Assembly (NCBI RefSeq): GCF_029784135.1
Contig: NC_073746.1
Location: 254,785,994-254,849,993, forward strand
DNA: 64,000 nt
Direction: 5' to 3'
Source: Toxorhynchites rutilus septentrionalis
Taxonomy: Eukaryota > Arthropoda > Insecta > Diptera > Culicidae
The notes under the pieces were generated by a model, which ran no database searches, was not told the DNA's origin, and was given only the letters and a program-made list of their open reading frames with translations. A program made the position numbers and the translations under genes. This document shows, piece by piece, positions 1-9,075 of the stretch. Every line of letters starts with the position of its first letter. Position 1 is the stretch's first letter.

Positions 1-431
1 CCTAATTCTCAAAGCAAATAATTCCAACATAAACAACATACAACTTTAATATCATCCGAAATAGCAGTGTAATCACTACCGCGGATGAGGTGTTGTTCTC
101 TCGTTGATTGTTAACAATCAAAAAGGATCTAAATTCATATACTTTTTTATCTTTCGATATTCATTTTCAGCTTGAATCTGTATACAGGTTGGACTCGATT
201 ATCCGGATTATTGATTTTTTTTTTCACTCCGGATAATCGAATCATGAAAAAACGAATTTTCTCTCGGTAAATGTAATATAATTATGATTTGCACTCATTT
301 ATTAAACGGTTTTATCTAGTTTGGAACCGTTTGTATGTTTATGAATTGTAACTTTGTAACTTTGTCTGTAGTGCTGTACCACATTAATAGAAGTTTAATC
401 CCCTTCCTGTTGACCGTTTGATCTGAAATTT

Positions 432-497
432 GGAACACATCTTTATCTCTAGTGTCATTATAAAACTGCGTATTCCATGATCTTGAAAATCCAAGAT
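432..497 (+). repeat. direct repeat partner of 16127-16192
   Basis: The core AAAACTGCGTATTCCATGA and its surroundings occur in the same orientation at 432-497 and 16127-16192, although the neighbouring blocks are inverted relative to each other. This implies a small inversion inside one arm of the composite. A second local duplication is visible at 401-440 versus 604-648 (both carry gttgac/gattgatctgaaatt-like sequence). Confidence 0.6.
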
Positions 498-628
498 TTT
501 AACACATTTCGGCTGGTTCGTCACTTTAACTTCCATTTTTGGAAGAATGTCGGTAGTGGGAATTGAACTCGTGATCTGCGTGAGGGGTATGGATGTTGAA
601 ATTTGACCCCGTTCCTGATCACTGATTG

Positions 629-902
629 ATCTGAAATTTTGTAGCACGGTACTGATTTCGACTTTTGGAAGCCCCTCGTTTCGTTATTTTGAATTTCAGA
701 TCCAACACAATCTCTCCTGTGTGGATCTGGGATTCTCTCTTCTTTCTATGTATTGGATGTTTGGCAACGCGAGTGCCGCTCCCGATTTTAGATTTGAGCA
801 ACTAGCCATAATGGGTGCTGGATGTGACTGGGCGGCTGGTTTAGCCAAGACACCCACATACCAACACTCCGAAAGACTCATGCTTTCTTTTTTTTTTTGC
901 TA
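629..902 (+). repeat. left inverted arm of the pogo-like composite
   Basis: This block matches the reverse complement of 15851-16122 with few differences, including the stretch around CCGAAAGACTCATGC and the T-rich tract that follows. The T tract at its right edge (gctttc, T run, gcta, T run) is where the retrotransposon array begins. In the opposite arm the same tract is uninterrupted, so that arm serves as an empty-site reference. Confidence 0.8.
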
Positions 903-3900
903 TTTTTTTTTTTTTTTGGCAGACTTATCTCACTTCTTAACTAGGCGAACCTAGCCAGAATTTTCACCTGCCCCCGGGCTTCTGAATGCCAAAGGGGGAC
1001 TAGGCTCTGCGGAATGCACGTATCTGCATGCTCGTGCTGTTTCAGTCCTGACCGAGAAATTGTCGGACAATCGCGCAGGTGCTAAGGATGACCGACTTTT
1101 GGATGCCGGCCAATTCCTTCTCCATATTCAACACCTTTAGCGCTTCCAGAAGTGTCTTCGGGACAATTCCAGTTCCAGAGAGAACGACTGGAACAATTCT
1201 TGGGACCTCCCTTAGCCCCCACAGTTCCTTGAGCTCCACGGCCAATGGTCGGTACTTGCAGATTTTGCGACCGTGGGTCTCCTCCAGATTCTGGTTCAGT
1301 GGAATAGCGACATCGATGATGGTGACTTTGCGGTCGCTCTTGTCGTAAACCATTATATCTGGCCGGTTGTGGTGGATCGAGAGGTCGGTCAGAACAGTGC
1401 GATCCCAGTACAGCTTGAAACGGTCATTTTCCAGGACAGGTGCAGGCAGGTACCGGTAGTTTGGTACGTTGTCTTCCAGTAGAGCACATTGGAGCGCCAG
1501 TTGTCGATGAACAATACGGGCCACGTTGTTGTGGCGCTCGGTGTAGGCTGCGTTGGCCAAAACGGGACAGCCTCCCATAATGTGCTCTATGTTTTCACCT
1601 GGTTGATGACACATCCGGCAAATGTCATCAACGTCTTGATGCCAGACGTACCGCCTGCAGTTTCTCGTCGGCATTATCCTGTCCTGGATGGCTATCATGT
1701 CGGCTTCTACTACTGAAGAGAGTTCACCACGCGTTAGCCACAGATTAGATGCGGCCTTGTCGACGTGTGGCCGGTCCAGTTGATGGGGGTGGGCACCATG
1801 CACTGCCTTCTGCTTCCAAGCTGCAATCTTCTCCTCCACTGTCTGCAGATTGCAGTTGAGTTGGTACTCCGCTTGCGCCAAGTGCAGAGCGCTGTATCCT
1901 CTGTCGGCGGCGCAGACAGCCCGGTATAGCGCGTTTTGGTTGGCGCGTTCTGCGAAGTACTCGCGCAGTTGTCGTACCTGGGCAACACACAGTGCAGATA
2001 TGTCGACTATTCCAAGTCCCCCTTCTTTGCGTGGCAGTGAAACTCTCTCCAGTGCCGATTGAGGATGGTGCATTCCGGCCTCTTTAAATGCTTTCCTCAT
2101 CCTCCTCTCAAGGTCCTCTAGGTCAGTTTTGCTCCATTTGACTACACCAAAACTGAAGGTCAGCAGGGGAACCGCGAATGTGTTGATCGCGCGTACCTTG
2201 TTCCCCGCGTTGAGGAAAGTCCTCAGGACACAGTTCACTCGACTCAAGAACTTGTCTCGCAGCTCCGTCTTGATGTCGGAGTGGCGAATCCCGGTGAGCT
2301 GTCGGAATCCAAGATATTTATAGGATTCGCCACGAACCATGTCTCTTATGAACTCGCCGTCATAGACCTCGTAACCTCCGGATTCGGTAAGCTGCCCTTT
2401 CAGCAGATGGACACAGCGGCACTTGTCGAGGCCGAACTCCATGCAAATGTCCCTGCTTATGTCTTCGACAACCCGGATAGCTACACCTAGACGCTGACGT
2501 GAATCAGCGTAGACCTTGAGATCATCCATGTAGAAGGTATGGGTCACTTCTTCGTGGGCGCCGTCGCCATACCTTATTTTATAGCCATGACCGTTTCTAT
2601 TGAGCGTCCTACTGAGGGGGTTCAATGCCAGACAAAACCAAAGCGGGCTGAAAGAGTCGCCTTGGAATATCCCCCTCTTTATCTGCAGCGTTCTAGACTG
2701 CAACACATTTTCCCCATCACTGAGGTGCAGAGACGTACTCCACTGCCTCATCGCATGCTGCAGGAACCTAACGACGAAGGGATCAATTTTGTAGAGCTCC
2801 AATACCCGGACGAGAAACGAGTGAGGTATGGAGTCATAAGCCTTCCTGTAATCGATATAGGCCATGCTTAGGTTCCGCTGGTTATAAACCGCCTGGCCGA
2901 CTATGGCTGCGTCGATGATGGCCTGGTCTTTGCAGCCATGCGTATTTTTCCTGCATCCTTTCTGCTCTTCTGCGATGATGTGATGCTGTTCGCAGTGAGC
3001 AGAAACTTTGGCGGTAATTATGCTGCTCAGTATTTTGTACAGACTCGATAGGCACGTTATCGGTCTGTACTTTGATGGGTTCAATGTGTTGCTGTCTTTC
3101 GGGAGGAGGAAGGTGACGCCACGGGTGGCGAATTCAGGAAGGTTGTGTGGGTCACGTAGCACCTTGTTGAAGCACTCAGCTATCTTTGGATGTGCGACGG
3201 TCAGCTTCTTGTGCCAGAAGTTCTGAACACCATCGGGGCCCGGTGCTGCCCAGTTCCTCAGGTACCGCGAGGCTTCGCGGACATCGTTCTCTCCGACGAT
3301 GATAGCTGGCATCTCTCCAATTTCACCACAACTCTCCTCCTCCCGTCTTAACCACATTTGCCCGTCGCGATGTTCTACTGGGGTCTCCCAAATACCAGCC
3401 CAGAAGTTCGTCACATCGCTAATATCTGGCAAACCTTCGCGGTAGTCGGGCTTCTCGTCGCTAATGTGGTCGTAGAACGCTTTCTCGTTATCTCTGAACA
3501 TCCGATTTTGTTCCTGGCGCTTTGCAGAGTCAGAGTAACGTTTCAGCCGTTTTGTAAGGACGCTCAATTGCTGTACCAGTGTGTCGAGTTTTTCCGTCAG
3601 CTGGTGAGCTCCCAGCTGGCGAAGTTCAGTAGGCCGCACGATCACAGCAACTTGGCGACATAATTTCACCGATCTGCTGCCTCTTTTGTACGCCATCAGT
3701 CTTCCAATTGCGGCGCGCTTGTTTAGGATCCGTTGCTCCAATCTCCTTCGCCATGGAGGCTCACGCCTTTCACGGAGATGTTGGAGCAGTCCGCCTCTTG
3801 GCCTAATACGGTATCCTAAACTTTTGGCGGTCGCCACAGCAGCGCAGTAAACTTTCAGTTGCAGCTCCTCCATGTTCTCAGCATCAACCAAGTGCAGCGG

Positions 3901-4981
3901 AAGAACGTGCTCGTTCATGAGCTTTACTGCACTTGTCAGCCTGCGGGAATGCTGCAACTTCGGGATCCTGGGGCGCGACAATGGGTCTGTGTCGCGGAAC
4001 TGTGAGATCGCCTCGTCGTAGTGGAAGACCAGATCGCGTAGTAGTTGTTGATCTGGCTGTGGGTCTTCCGGCTCAGGGGGTTGTTGTACTGTGGCCTCCA
4101 CTGGTGCTGATTCGCGTGCCCCACTCGCGAATGAATTGCTCAGCCGTACTGAACTTCGTCTCGACACATCGCTTGCTCTGTTGTTCCTGGAGCTTATTTC
4201 TCTCTGCACCTGCTGCTTGATCTCGTCGATTTGCGTTTGGGAGAGCATGTTGTTGCGTACTATCGCTCTACGCCTCGCGTTCATCGCGTTCTGATCAAGC
4301 CTCCCAACGAACTCTGGATACGCTTCCTCGAACATTGTTAGTATTCGAGGGCGACCACTCATGTCCGTCTCCAAAGCAGTGCAGATGTAATAGGCGCGGA
4401 TCACGAATTCATTCATTTCGTGTGTCCACATGATCCGGCGCCTAGTGGTACCCACGAGTGTGGACGACTGCCGTCTGGCAGTCACAACACGCCTCGTAGG
4501 CGCAGCGTTTCTTGGGTGATGTCGATGGCTGCTGTTTCCGTGTGGCGGTAGCTCTTCGGGTTGAACCCGGCTGGTGGCCCGCTCTTGCACATCGCCCTCC
4601 AGCCGCTGGCCGCTCGCTCTTACGCCCGTTCCAGGACCAGCTCCAGTTCGGGGACCCTCCTCGGGTGATCGCATTCTAATTATTCTTCGTGATCGTAGCT
4701 CCATTTTATTGGGTGTATCTCCTTTGCCCGGGAGACAGCGGGTTGGCAAGGCCTCCATGACCCGGGAGGCCTTCCCCGGGAGAGATATAGCGCTCTGACT
4801 CGCTCGCACCCCCTCACTTAGCCACTTTCGACACCCGTTCTCGGAGCCAAGACCAGGTGTGTGTTTCCAGTTCACGCCCGATCTAAAAATGTCGTCATAT
4901 GATCTTCGTGGAGGCGTGAGATAGGAACATTTGAGACCAACAGGCAGGCTCCTACCCTATGTTGATCCCCATTTGAGAACC

Positions 4982-4984
<3 letters not shown>
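903..4984 (-). mobile_element. R4-clade-like non-LTR retrotransposon, copy 1 (full length)
   Basis: A minus-strand non-LTR element. Its poly(A) tail is the T run 903-917, followed by a short 3' UTR of about 125 bases with GC-rich potential stem-loops, one long reading frame (1042-4875) and about 110 bases of 5' UTR. The right end (gagaacctac) abuts the poly(T) tail of copy 2. Copy 2 ends within three bases of the same point, so both look full length. There are no LTRs, there is a single ORF, and a C-terminal PD-(D/E)XK-type endonuclease is present; together these place it among the restriction-like-endonuclease non-LTR elements. Confidence 0.85.
1042..4875 (-). CDS. RT/restriction-like endonuclease polyprotein, R4-clade-like retrotransposon copy 1
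   Basis: An uninterrupted 1277-residue protein that would nick the target and reverse transcribe the element RNA (target-primed reverse transcription, known for the R2/R4/Dong group). Residues 1-145 are basic and low complexity. Residues 148-215 (starting IMWTHEMNEFVIRAYY) look like the N-terminal helical, possibly DNA-binding, domain of R4-type elements. RT motifs are AGPDG (545-549), EQKGCRKNTHGCKDQ (637-651), the YIDYRKAYD block (673-681), RGIFQGDSFSPL (734-745) and YMDD (782-785). A CCHC knuckle follows at C1086, C1089, H1098 and C1103, then the endonuclease with RPD (1171-1173), D1188 and K1207. The start may be the first Met or Met58 (base 4704, MELRSRR); copy 2 is frameshifted between these two, which favours Met58 or tolerates its loss. 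The clade call rests on motifs, not on a tree. Confidence 0.9.
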   Translation of the reverse strand: MNWKHTPGLGSENGCRKWLSEGVRASQSAISLPGKASRVMEALPTRCLPGKGDTPNKMELRSRRIIRMRSPEEGPRTGAGPGTGVRASGQRLEGDVQERATSRVQPEELPPHGNSSHRHHPRNAAPTRRVVTARRQSSTLVGTTRRRIMWTHEMNEFVIRAYYICTALETDMSGRPRILTMFEEAYPEFVGRLDQNAMNARRRAIVRNNMLSQTQIDEIKQQVQREISSRNNRASDVSRRSSVRLSNSFASGARESAPVEATVQQPPEPEDPQPDQQLLRDLVFHYDEAISQFRDTDPLSRPRIPKLQHSRRLTSAVKLMNEHVLPLHLVDAENMEELQLKVYCAAVATAKSLGYRIRPRGGLLQHLRERREPPWRRRLEQRILNKRAAIGRLMAYKRGSRSVKLCRQVAVIVRPTELRQLGAHQLTEKLDTLVQQLSVLTKRLKRYSDSAKRQEQNRMFRDNEKAFYDHISDEKPDYREGLPDISDVTNFWAGIWETPVEHRDGQMWLRREEESCGEIGEMPAIIVGENDVREASRYLRNWAAPGPDGVQNFWHKKLTVAHPKIAECFNKVLRDPHNLPEFATRGVTFLLPKDSNTLNPSKYRPITCLSSLYKILSSIITAKVSAHCEQHHIIAEEQKGCRKNTHGCKDQAIIDAAIVGQAVYNQRNLSMAYIDYRKAYDSIPHSFLVRVLELYKIDPFVVRFLQHAMRQWSTSLHLSDGENVLQSRTLQIKRGIFQGDSFSPLWFCLALNPLSRTLNRNGHGYKIRYGDGAHEEVTHTFYMDDLKVYADSRQRLGVAIRVVEDISRDICMEFGLDKCRCVHLLKGQLTESGGYEVYDGEFIRDMVRGESYKYLGFRQLTGIRHSDIKTELRDKFLSRVNCVLRTFLNAGNKVRAINTFAVPLLTFSFGVVKWSKTDLEDLERRMRKAFKEAGMHHPQSALERVSLPRKEGGLGIVDISALCVAQVRQLREYFAERANQNALYRAVCAADRGYSALHLAQAEYQLNCNLQTVEEKIAAWKQKAVHGAHPHQLDRPHVDKAASNLWLTRGELSSVVEADMIAIQDRIMPTRNCRRYVWHQDVDDICRMCHQPGENIEHIMGGCPVLANAAYTERHNNVARIVHRQLALQCALLEDNVPNYRYLPAPVLENDRFKLYWDRTVLTDLSIHHNRPDIMVYDKSDRKVTIIDVAIPLNQNLEETHGRKICKYRPLAVELKELWGLREVPRIVPVVLSGTGIVPKTLLEALKVLNMEKELAGIQKSVILSTCAIVRQFLGQD

Positions 4985-5013
<29 letters not shown>

Positions 5014-8000
5014 CAGACTTATCTCACTTCTTAACTAGGCGAACCTAGCCAGAATTTTCACCTGCCCCCGGGCTTCTGAATGCCAAAGGGGGACTAGGCT
5101 CTGCGGAATGCACGTATCTGCATGCTCGTGCTGTTTCAGTCCTGACCGAGAAATTGTCGGACAATCGCGCAGGTGCTAAGGATGACCGACTTTTGGATGC
5201 CGGCCAATTCCTTCTCCATATTCAACACCTTTAGCGCTTCCAGAAGTGTCTTCGGGACAATTCCAGTTCCAGAGAGAACGACTGGAACAATTCTTGGGAC
5301 CTCCCTTAGCCCCCACAGTTCCTTGAGCTCCACGGCCAATGGTCGGTACTTGCAGATTTTGCGACCGTGGGTCTCCTCCAGATTCTGGTTCAGTGGAATA
5401 GCGACATCGATGATGGTGACTTTGCGGTCGCTCTTGTCGTAAACCATTATATCTGGCCGGTTGTGGTGGATCGAGAGGTCGGTCAGAACAGTGCGATCCC
5501 AGTACAGCTTGAAACGGTCATTTTCCAGGACAGGTGCAGGCAGGTACCGGTAGTTTGGTACGTTGTCTTCCAGTAGAGCACATTGGAGCGCCAGTTGTCG
5601 ATGAACAATACGGGCCACGTTGTTGTGGCGCTCGGTGTAGGCTGCGTTGGCCAAAACGGGACAGCCTCCCATAATGTGCTCTATGTTTTCACCTGGTTGA
5701 TGGCACATCCGGCAAATGTCATCAACGTCTTGATGCCAGACGTACCGCCTGCAGTTTCTCGTCGGCATTATCCTGTCCTGGATGGCTATCATGTCGGCTT
5801 CTACTACTGAAGAGAGTTCACCACGCGTTAGCCACAGATTAGATGCGGCCTTGTCGACGTGTGGCCGGTCCAGTTGATGGGGGTGGGCACCATGCACTGC
5901 CTTCTGCTTCCAAGCTGCAATCTTCTCCTCCACTGTCTGCAGATTGCAATTTAGTTGGTACTCCGCTTGCGCCAAGTGCAGAGCGCTGTATCCTCTGTCA
6001 GCGGCGCAGACAGCCCGGTATAGCGCGTTTTGGTTGGCGCGTTCTGCGAAGTATTCGCGCAGTTGTCGTACCTGGGCAACACACAGTGCAGAAATATCGA
6101 CGATTCCAAGTCCCCCTTCTTTGCGTGGTAGTGAAACTCTCTCCAGTGCCGATTGAGGATGGTGCATTCCGGCCTCTTTGAATGCTTTCCTCATCCTCCT
6201 CTCAAGGTCCTCTAGGTCAGTTTTGCTCCATTTGACTACACCAAAACTGAAGGTCAGCAGGGGAACCGCGAATGTGTTGATCGCGCGTACCTTGTTCCCC
6301 GCGTTGAGGAAAGTCCTCAGGACACAGTTCACTCGACTCAAGAACTTGTCTCGCAGCTCCGTCTTGATGTCGGAGTGGCGAATCCCGGTGAGCTGTCGGA
6401 ATCCAAGATATTTATAGGATTCGCCACGAACCATGTCTCTTATAAACTCGCCGTCATAGACCTCGTAGCCTCCGGATTCGGTAAGTTGTCCTTTCAGCAG
6501 GTGGACACAGCGACACTTGTCGAGGCCGAACTCCATACAGATGTCCCTGCTTATGTCTTCGACAACCCGGATAGCTACACCTAGACGCTGACGTGAATCA
6601 GCGTAGACCTTGAGATCGTCCATGTAAAAGGTATGGGTCACTTCTTCGTGGGCGCCGTCGCCATACCTTATTTTATAGCCATGACCGTTTCTATTGAGCG
6701 TCCTACTGAGGGGGTTCAGTGCCAGACAAAACCAAAGCGGGCTGAAAGAGTCGCCTTGGAATATCCCCCTCTTTATCTGCAGCGTTCTAGACTGCAACAC
6801 ATTTTCCCCATCACTAAGGTGCAGAGACGTGCTCCACTGCCTCATCGCATGCTGCAGGAACCTAACGACGACGGGATCAATTTTGTAGAGCTCCAATACC
6901 CGGACGAGAAACGAGTGAGGTATGGAGTCATAAGCCTTCCTGTAATCGATGTAGGCCATACTTAGGTTCCGCTGGTTATATACCGCCTGGCCGACTATGG
7001 CTGCGTCGATGATGGCCTGGTCTTTGCAGCCATGCGTATTTTTCCTGCATCCTTTCTGCTCTTCTGCGATGATGTGATGCTGTTCGCAGTGAGCAGAAAC
7101 TTTGGCGGTAATTATGCTGCTCAGTATTTTGTACAGACTCGATAGGCACGTTATCGGTCTGTACTTTGATGGGTTCAATGTGTTGCTGTCTTTCGGGAGG
7201 AGGAAGGTGACGCCACGGGTGGCGAATTCAGGAAGGTTGTGTGGGTCACGTAGCACCTTGTTGAAGCACTCAGCTATCTTTGGGTGTGCGACGGTCAGCT
7301 TCTTGTGCCAAAAGTTCTGGACACCATCGGGGCCCGGTGCTGCCCAGTTCCTCAGGTACCGCGAGGCTTCGCGGACATCGTTCTCTTCGACGATGATAGC
7401 TGGCATCTCTCCAATTTCACCACAACTCTCCTCCTCCCGTCTTAACCACATTTGCCCGTCGCGATGTTGTACTGGGGTCTCCCAAATACCAGCCCAGAAG
7501 TTCGTCACATCGCTAATATCTGGCAAACCTTCGCGGTAGTCGGGCTTCTCGTCGCTAATGTGGTCGTAGAACGCTTTTTCGTTATCTCTGAACATCCGAT
7601 TTTGTTCCTGGCGCTTTGCAGAGTCAGAGTAACGTTTCAGCCGTTTAGTTAGGACGCTCAATTGCTGTACCAGTGTGTCGAGTTTTTCCGTCAGCTGGTG
7701 AGCTCCCAGCTGGCGAAGTTCAGTAGGCCGCACGATCACAGCAACTTGGCGACATAATTTCGCCGATCTGCTGCCTCTTTTGTACGCCATCAGTCTTCCA
7801 ATTGCGGCGCGCTTGTTTAGGATCCGTTGCTCCAATCTCCTTCGCCATGGAGGCTCACGCCTTTCACGGAGATGTTGGAGCAGTCCGCCTCTTGGCCTAA
7901 TACGGTATCCTAAACTTTTGGCGGTCGCCACAGCAGCACAGTAAACTTTCAGTTGCAGCTCCTCCATGTTCTCAGCATCAACCAAGTGCAGCGGAAGAAC

Positions 8001-9075
8001 GTGCTCGTTCATGAGCTTTACTGCACTTGTCAGCCTGCGGGAATGCTGCAACTTCGGGATCCTGGGGCGCGACAATGGGTCTGTGTCGCGGAACTGTGAG
8101 ATCGCCTCGTCGTAGTGGAAGACCAGATCGCGTAGTAGTTGTTGATCTGGCTGTGGGTCTTCCGGCTCAGGGGGTTGTAGTACTGTGGCCTCCACTGGTG
8201 CTGATTCGCGTGCCCCACTCGCGAATGAATTGCTCAGCCGTACTGAACTTCGTCTCGACACATCGCTTGCTCTGTTGTTCCTGGAGCTTATTTCTCTCTG
8301 CACCTGCTGCTTGATCTCGTCGATTTGCGTTTGGGAGAGCATGTTGTTGCGTACTATCGCTCTACGCCTCGCGTTCATCGCGTTCTGATCAAGCCTCCCG
8401 ACGAACTCTGGATACGCTTCCTCGAACATTGTTAGTATTCGAGGGCGACCGCTCATGTCCGTCTCCAAAGCAGTGCAGATGTAATAGGCGCGGATCACGA
8501 ATTCGTTCATTTCGTGTGTCCACATGATCCGGCGCCTAGTTGTACCCACAAGTGTGGACGACTGTCGTCTGGCAGTCGCAACACGTCTCGTAGGCGCAGC
8601 GTTTCTTGGGTGATGTCGATGGCTGCTGTTTCCGTGTGGCGGTAGCTCTTCGGGTTGAACCCGGCTGGTGGCCCGCTCTTGCACATCGCCCTCCAGCCGC
8701 TGGCCGCTCGCTCTTACGCCCGTTCCAGGACCAGCTCCAGTTCGGGGACCCTCCTCGGGCGATCGCATTCTAAGTATTCTTCGTGAACGTAGCTCCATTT
8801 TCTGGGTGTATCTCCTTTGCCCGGGAGACAGCGGGTATGCAAGGCCTCCATGACCCGGGAGGCCTTCCCCGGGAGAGATATAGCGCTCTGACTCGCTCGC
8901 ACCCCCTCACTTAGCCACTTTCGACACCCGTTCTCGGAGCCAAGACCAGGTGTGTGTTTCCAGTTCACGCCCGATCTAAAAATGTCGTCATATGATCTTC
9001 GTGGAGGCGTGAGATAGGAACATTTGAGACCAACGGGCAGGCTCCTACCCTAGTGTTGATCCCCATTTGAGAACC
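4985..9075 (-). mobile_element. R4-clade-like non-LTR retrotransposon, copy 2 (full length)
   Basis: The second head-to-tail copy. Its tail is the 29-T run 4985-5013, followed directly by cagactta; the other copies have two or three extra G before this, so 3' ends vary by a few bases. The 5' end gagaacc at 9075 abuts the tail of copy 3. Nucleotide identity to copy 1 is very high over the full length. Confidence 0.85.
5136..8798 (-). CDS. RT/restriction-like endonuclease polyprotein, copy 2
   Basis: A 1220-residue frame with the same domain order as copy 1: N-terminal helical domain, RT with YMDD, CCHC knuckle and RPD...D...K endonuclease. By eye it differs from copy 1 at only about seven residues, for example QQPP to LQPP, SVK to SAK, VEHR to VQHR, VGEN to VEEN and DPF to DPV. 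Compared with copies 1 and 4, a one-base deletion near 8802 puts the upstream segment (through 8968) in another frame, so translation must start at MELRSRR (8798). If that Met is the natural start the copy is intact; if the upstream Met is used, this copy is N-terminally broken. Confidence 0.88.
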   Translation of the reverse strand: MELRSRRILRMRSPEEGPRTGAGPGTGVRASGQRLEGDVQERATSRVQPEELPPHGNSSHRHHPRNAAPTRRVATARRQSSTLVGTTRRRIMWTHEMNEFVIRAYYICTALETDMSGRPRILTMFEEAYPEFVGRLDQNAMNARRRAIVRNNMLSQTQIDEIKQQVQREISSRNNRASDVSRRSSVRLSNSFASGARESAPVEATVLQPPEPEDPQPDQQLLRDLVFHYDEAISQFRDTDPLSRPRIPKLQHSRRLTSAVKLMNEHVLPLHLVDAENMEELQLKVYCAAVATAKSLGYRIRPRGGLLQHLRERREPPWRRRLEQRILNKRAAIGRLMAYKRGSRSAKLCRQVAVIVRPTELRQLGAHQLTEKLDTLVQQLSVLTKRLKRYSDSAKRQEQNRMFRDNEKAFYDHISDEKPDYREGLPDISDVTNFWAGIWETPVQHRDGQMWLRREEESCGEIGEMPAIIVEENDVREASRYLRNWAAPGPDGVQNFWHKKLTVAHPKIAECFNKVLRDPHNLPEFATRGVTFLLPKDSNTLNPSKYRPITCLSSLYKILSSIITAKVSAHCEQHHIIAEEQKGCRKNTHGCKDQAIIDAAIVGQAVYNQRNLSMAYIDYRKAYDSIPHSFLVRVLELYKIDPVVVRFLQHAMRQWSTSLHLSDGENVLQSRTLQIKRGIFQGDSFSPLWFCLALNPLSRTLNRNGHGYKIRYGDGAHEEVTHTFYMDDLKVYADSRQRLGVAIRVVEDISRDICMEFGLDKCRCVHLLKGQLTESGGYEVYDGEFIRDMVRGESYKYLGFRQLTGIRHSDIKTELRDKFLSRVNCVLRTFLNAGNKVRAINTFAVPLLTFSFGVVKWSKTDLEDLERRMRKAFKEAGMHHPQSALERVSLPRKEGGLGIVDISALCVAQVRQLREYFAERANQNALYRAVCAADRGYSALHLAQAEYQLNCNLQTVEEKIAAWKQKAVHGAHPHQLDRPHVDKAASNLWLTRGELSSVVEADMIAIQDRIMPTRNCRRYVWHQDVDDICRMCHQPGENIEHIMGGCPVLANAAYTERHNNVARIVHRQLALQCALLEDNVPNYRYLPAPVLENDRFKLYWDRTVLTDLSIHHNRPDIMVYDKSDRKVTIIDVAIPLNQNLEETHGRKICKYRPLAVELKELWGLREVPRIVPVVLSGTGIVPKTLLEALKVLNMEKELAGIQKSVILSTCAIVRQFLGQD

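Noticed and set aside
1079..4798. Many plus-strand frames across the R4-like copies
   Set aside because: They are antisense shadows of the minus-strand polyprotein and recur identically in each copy.
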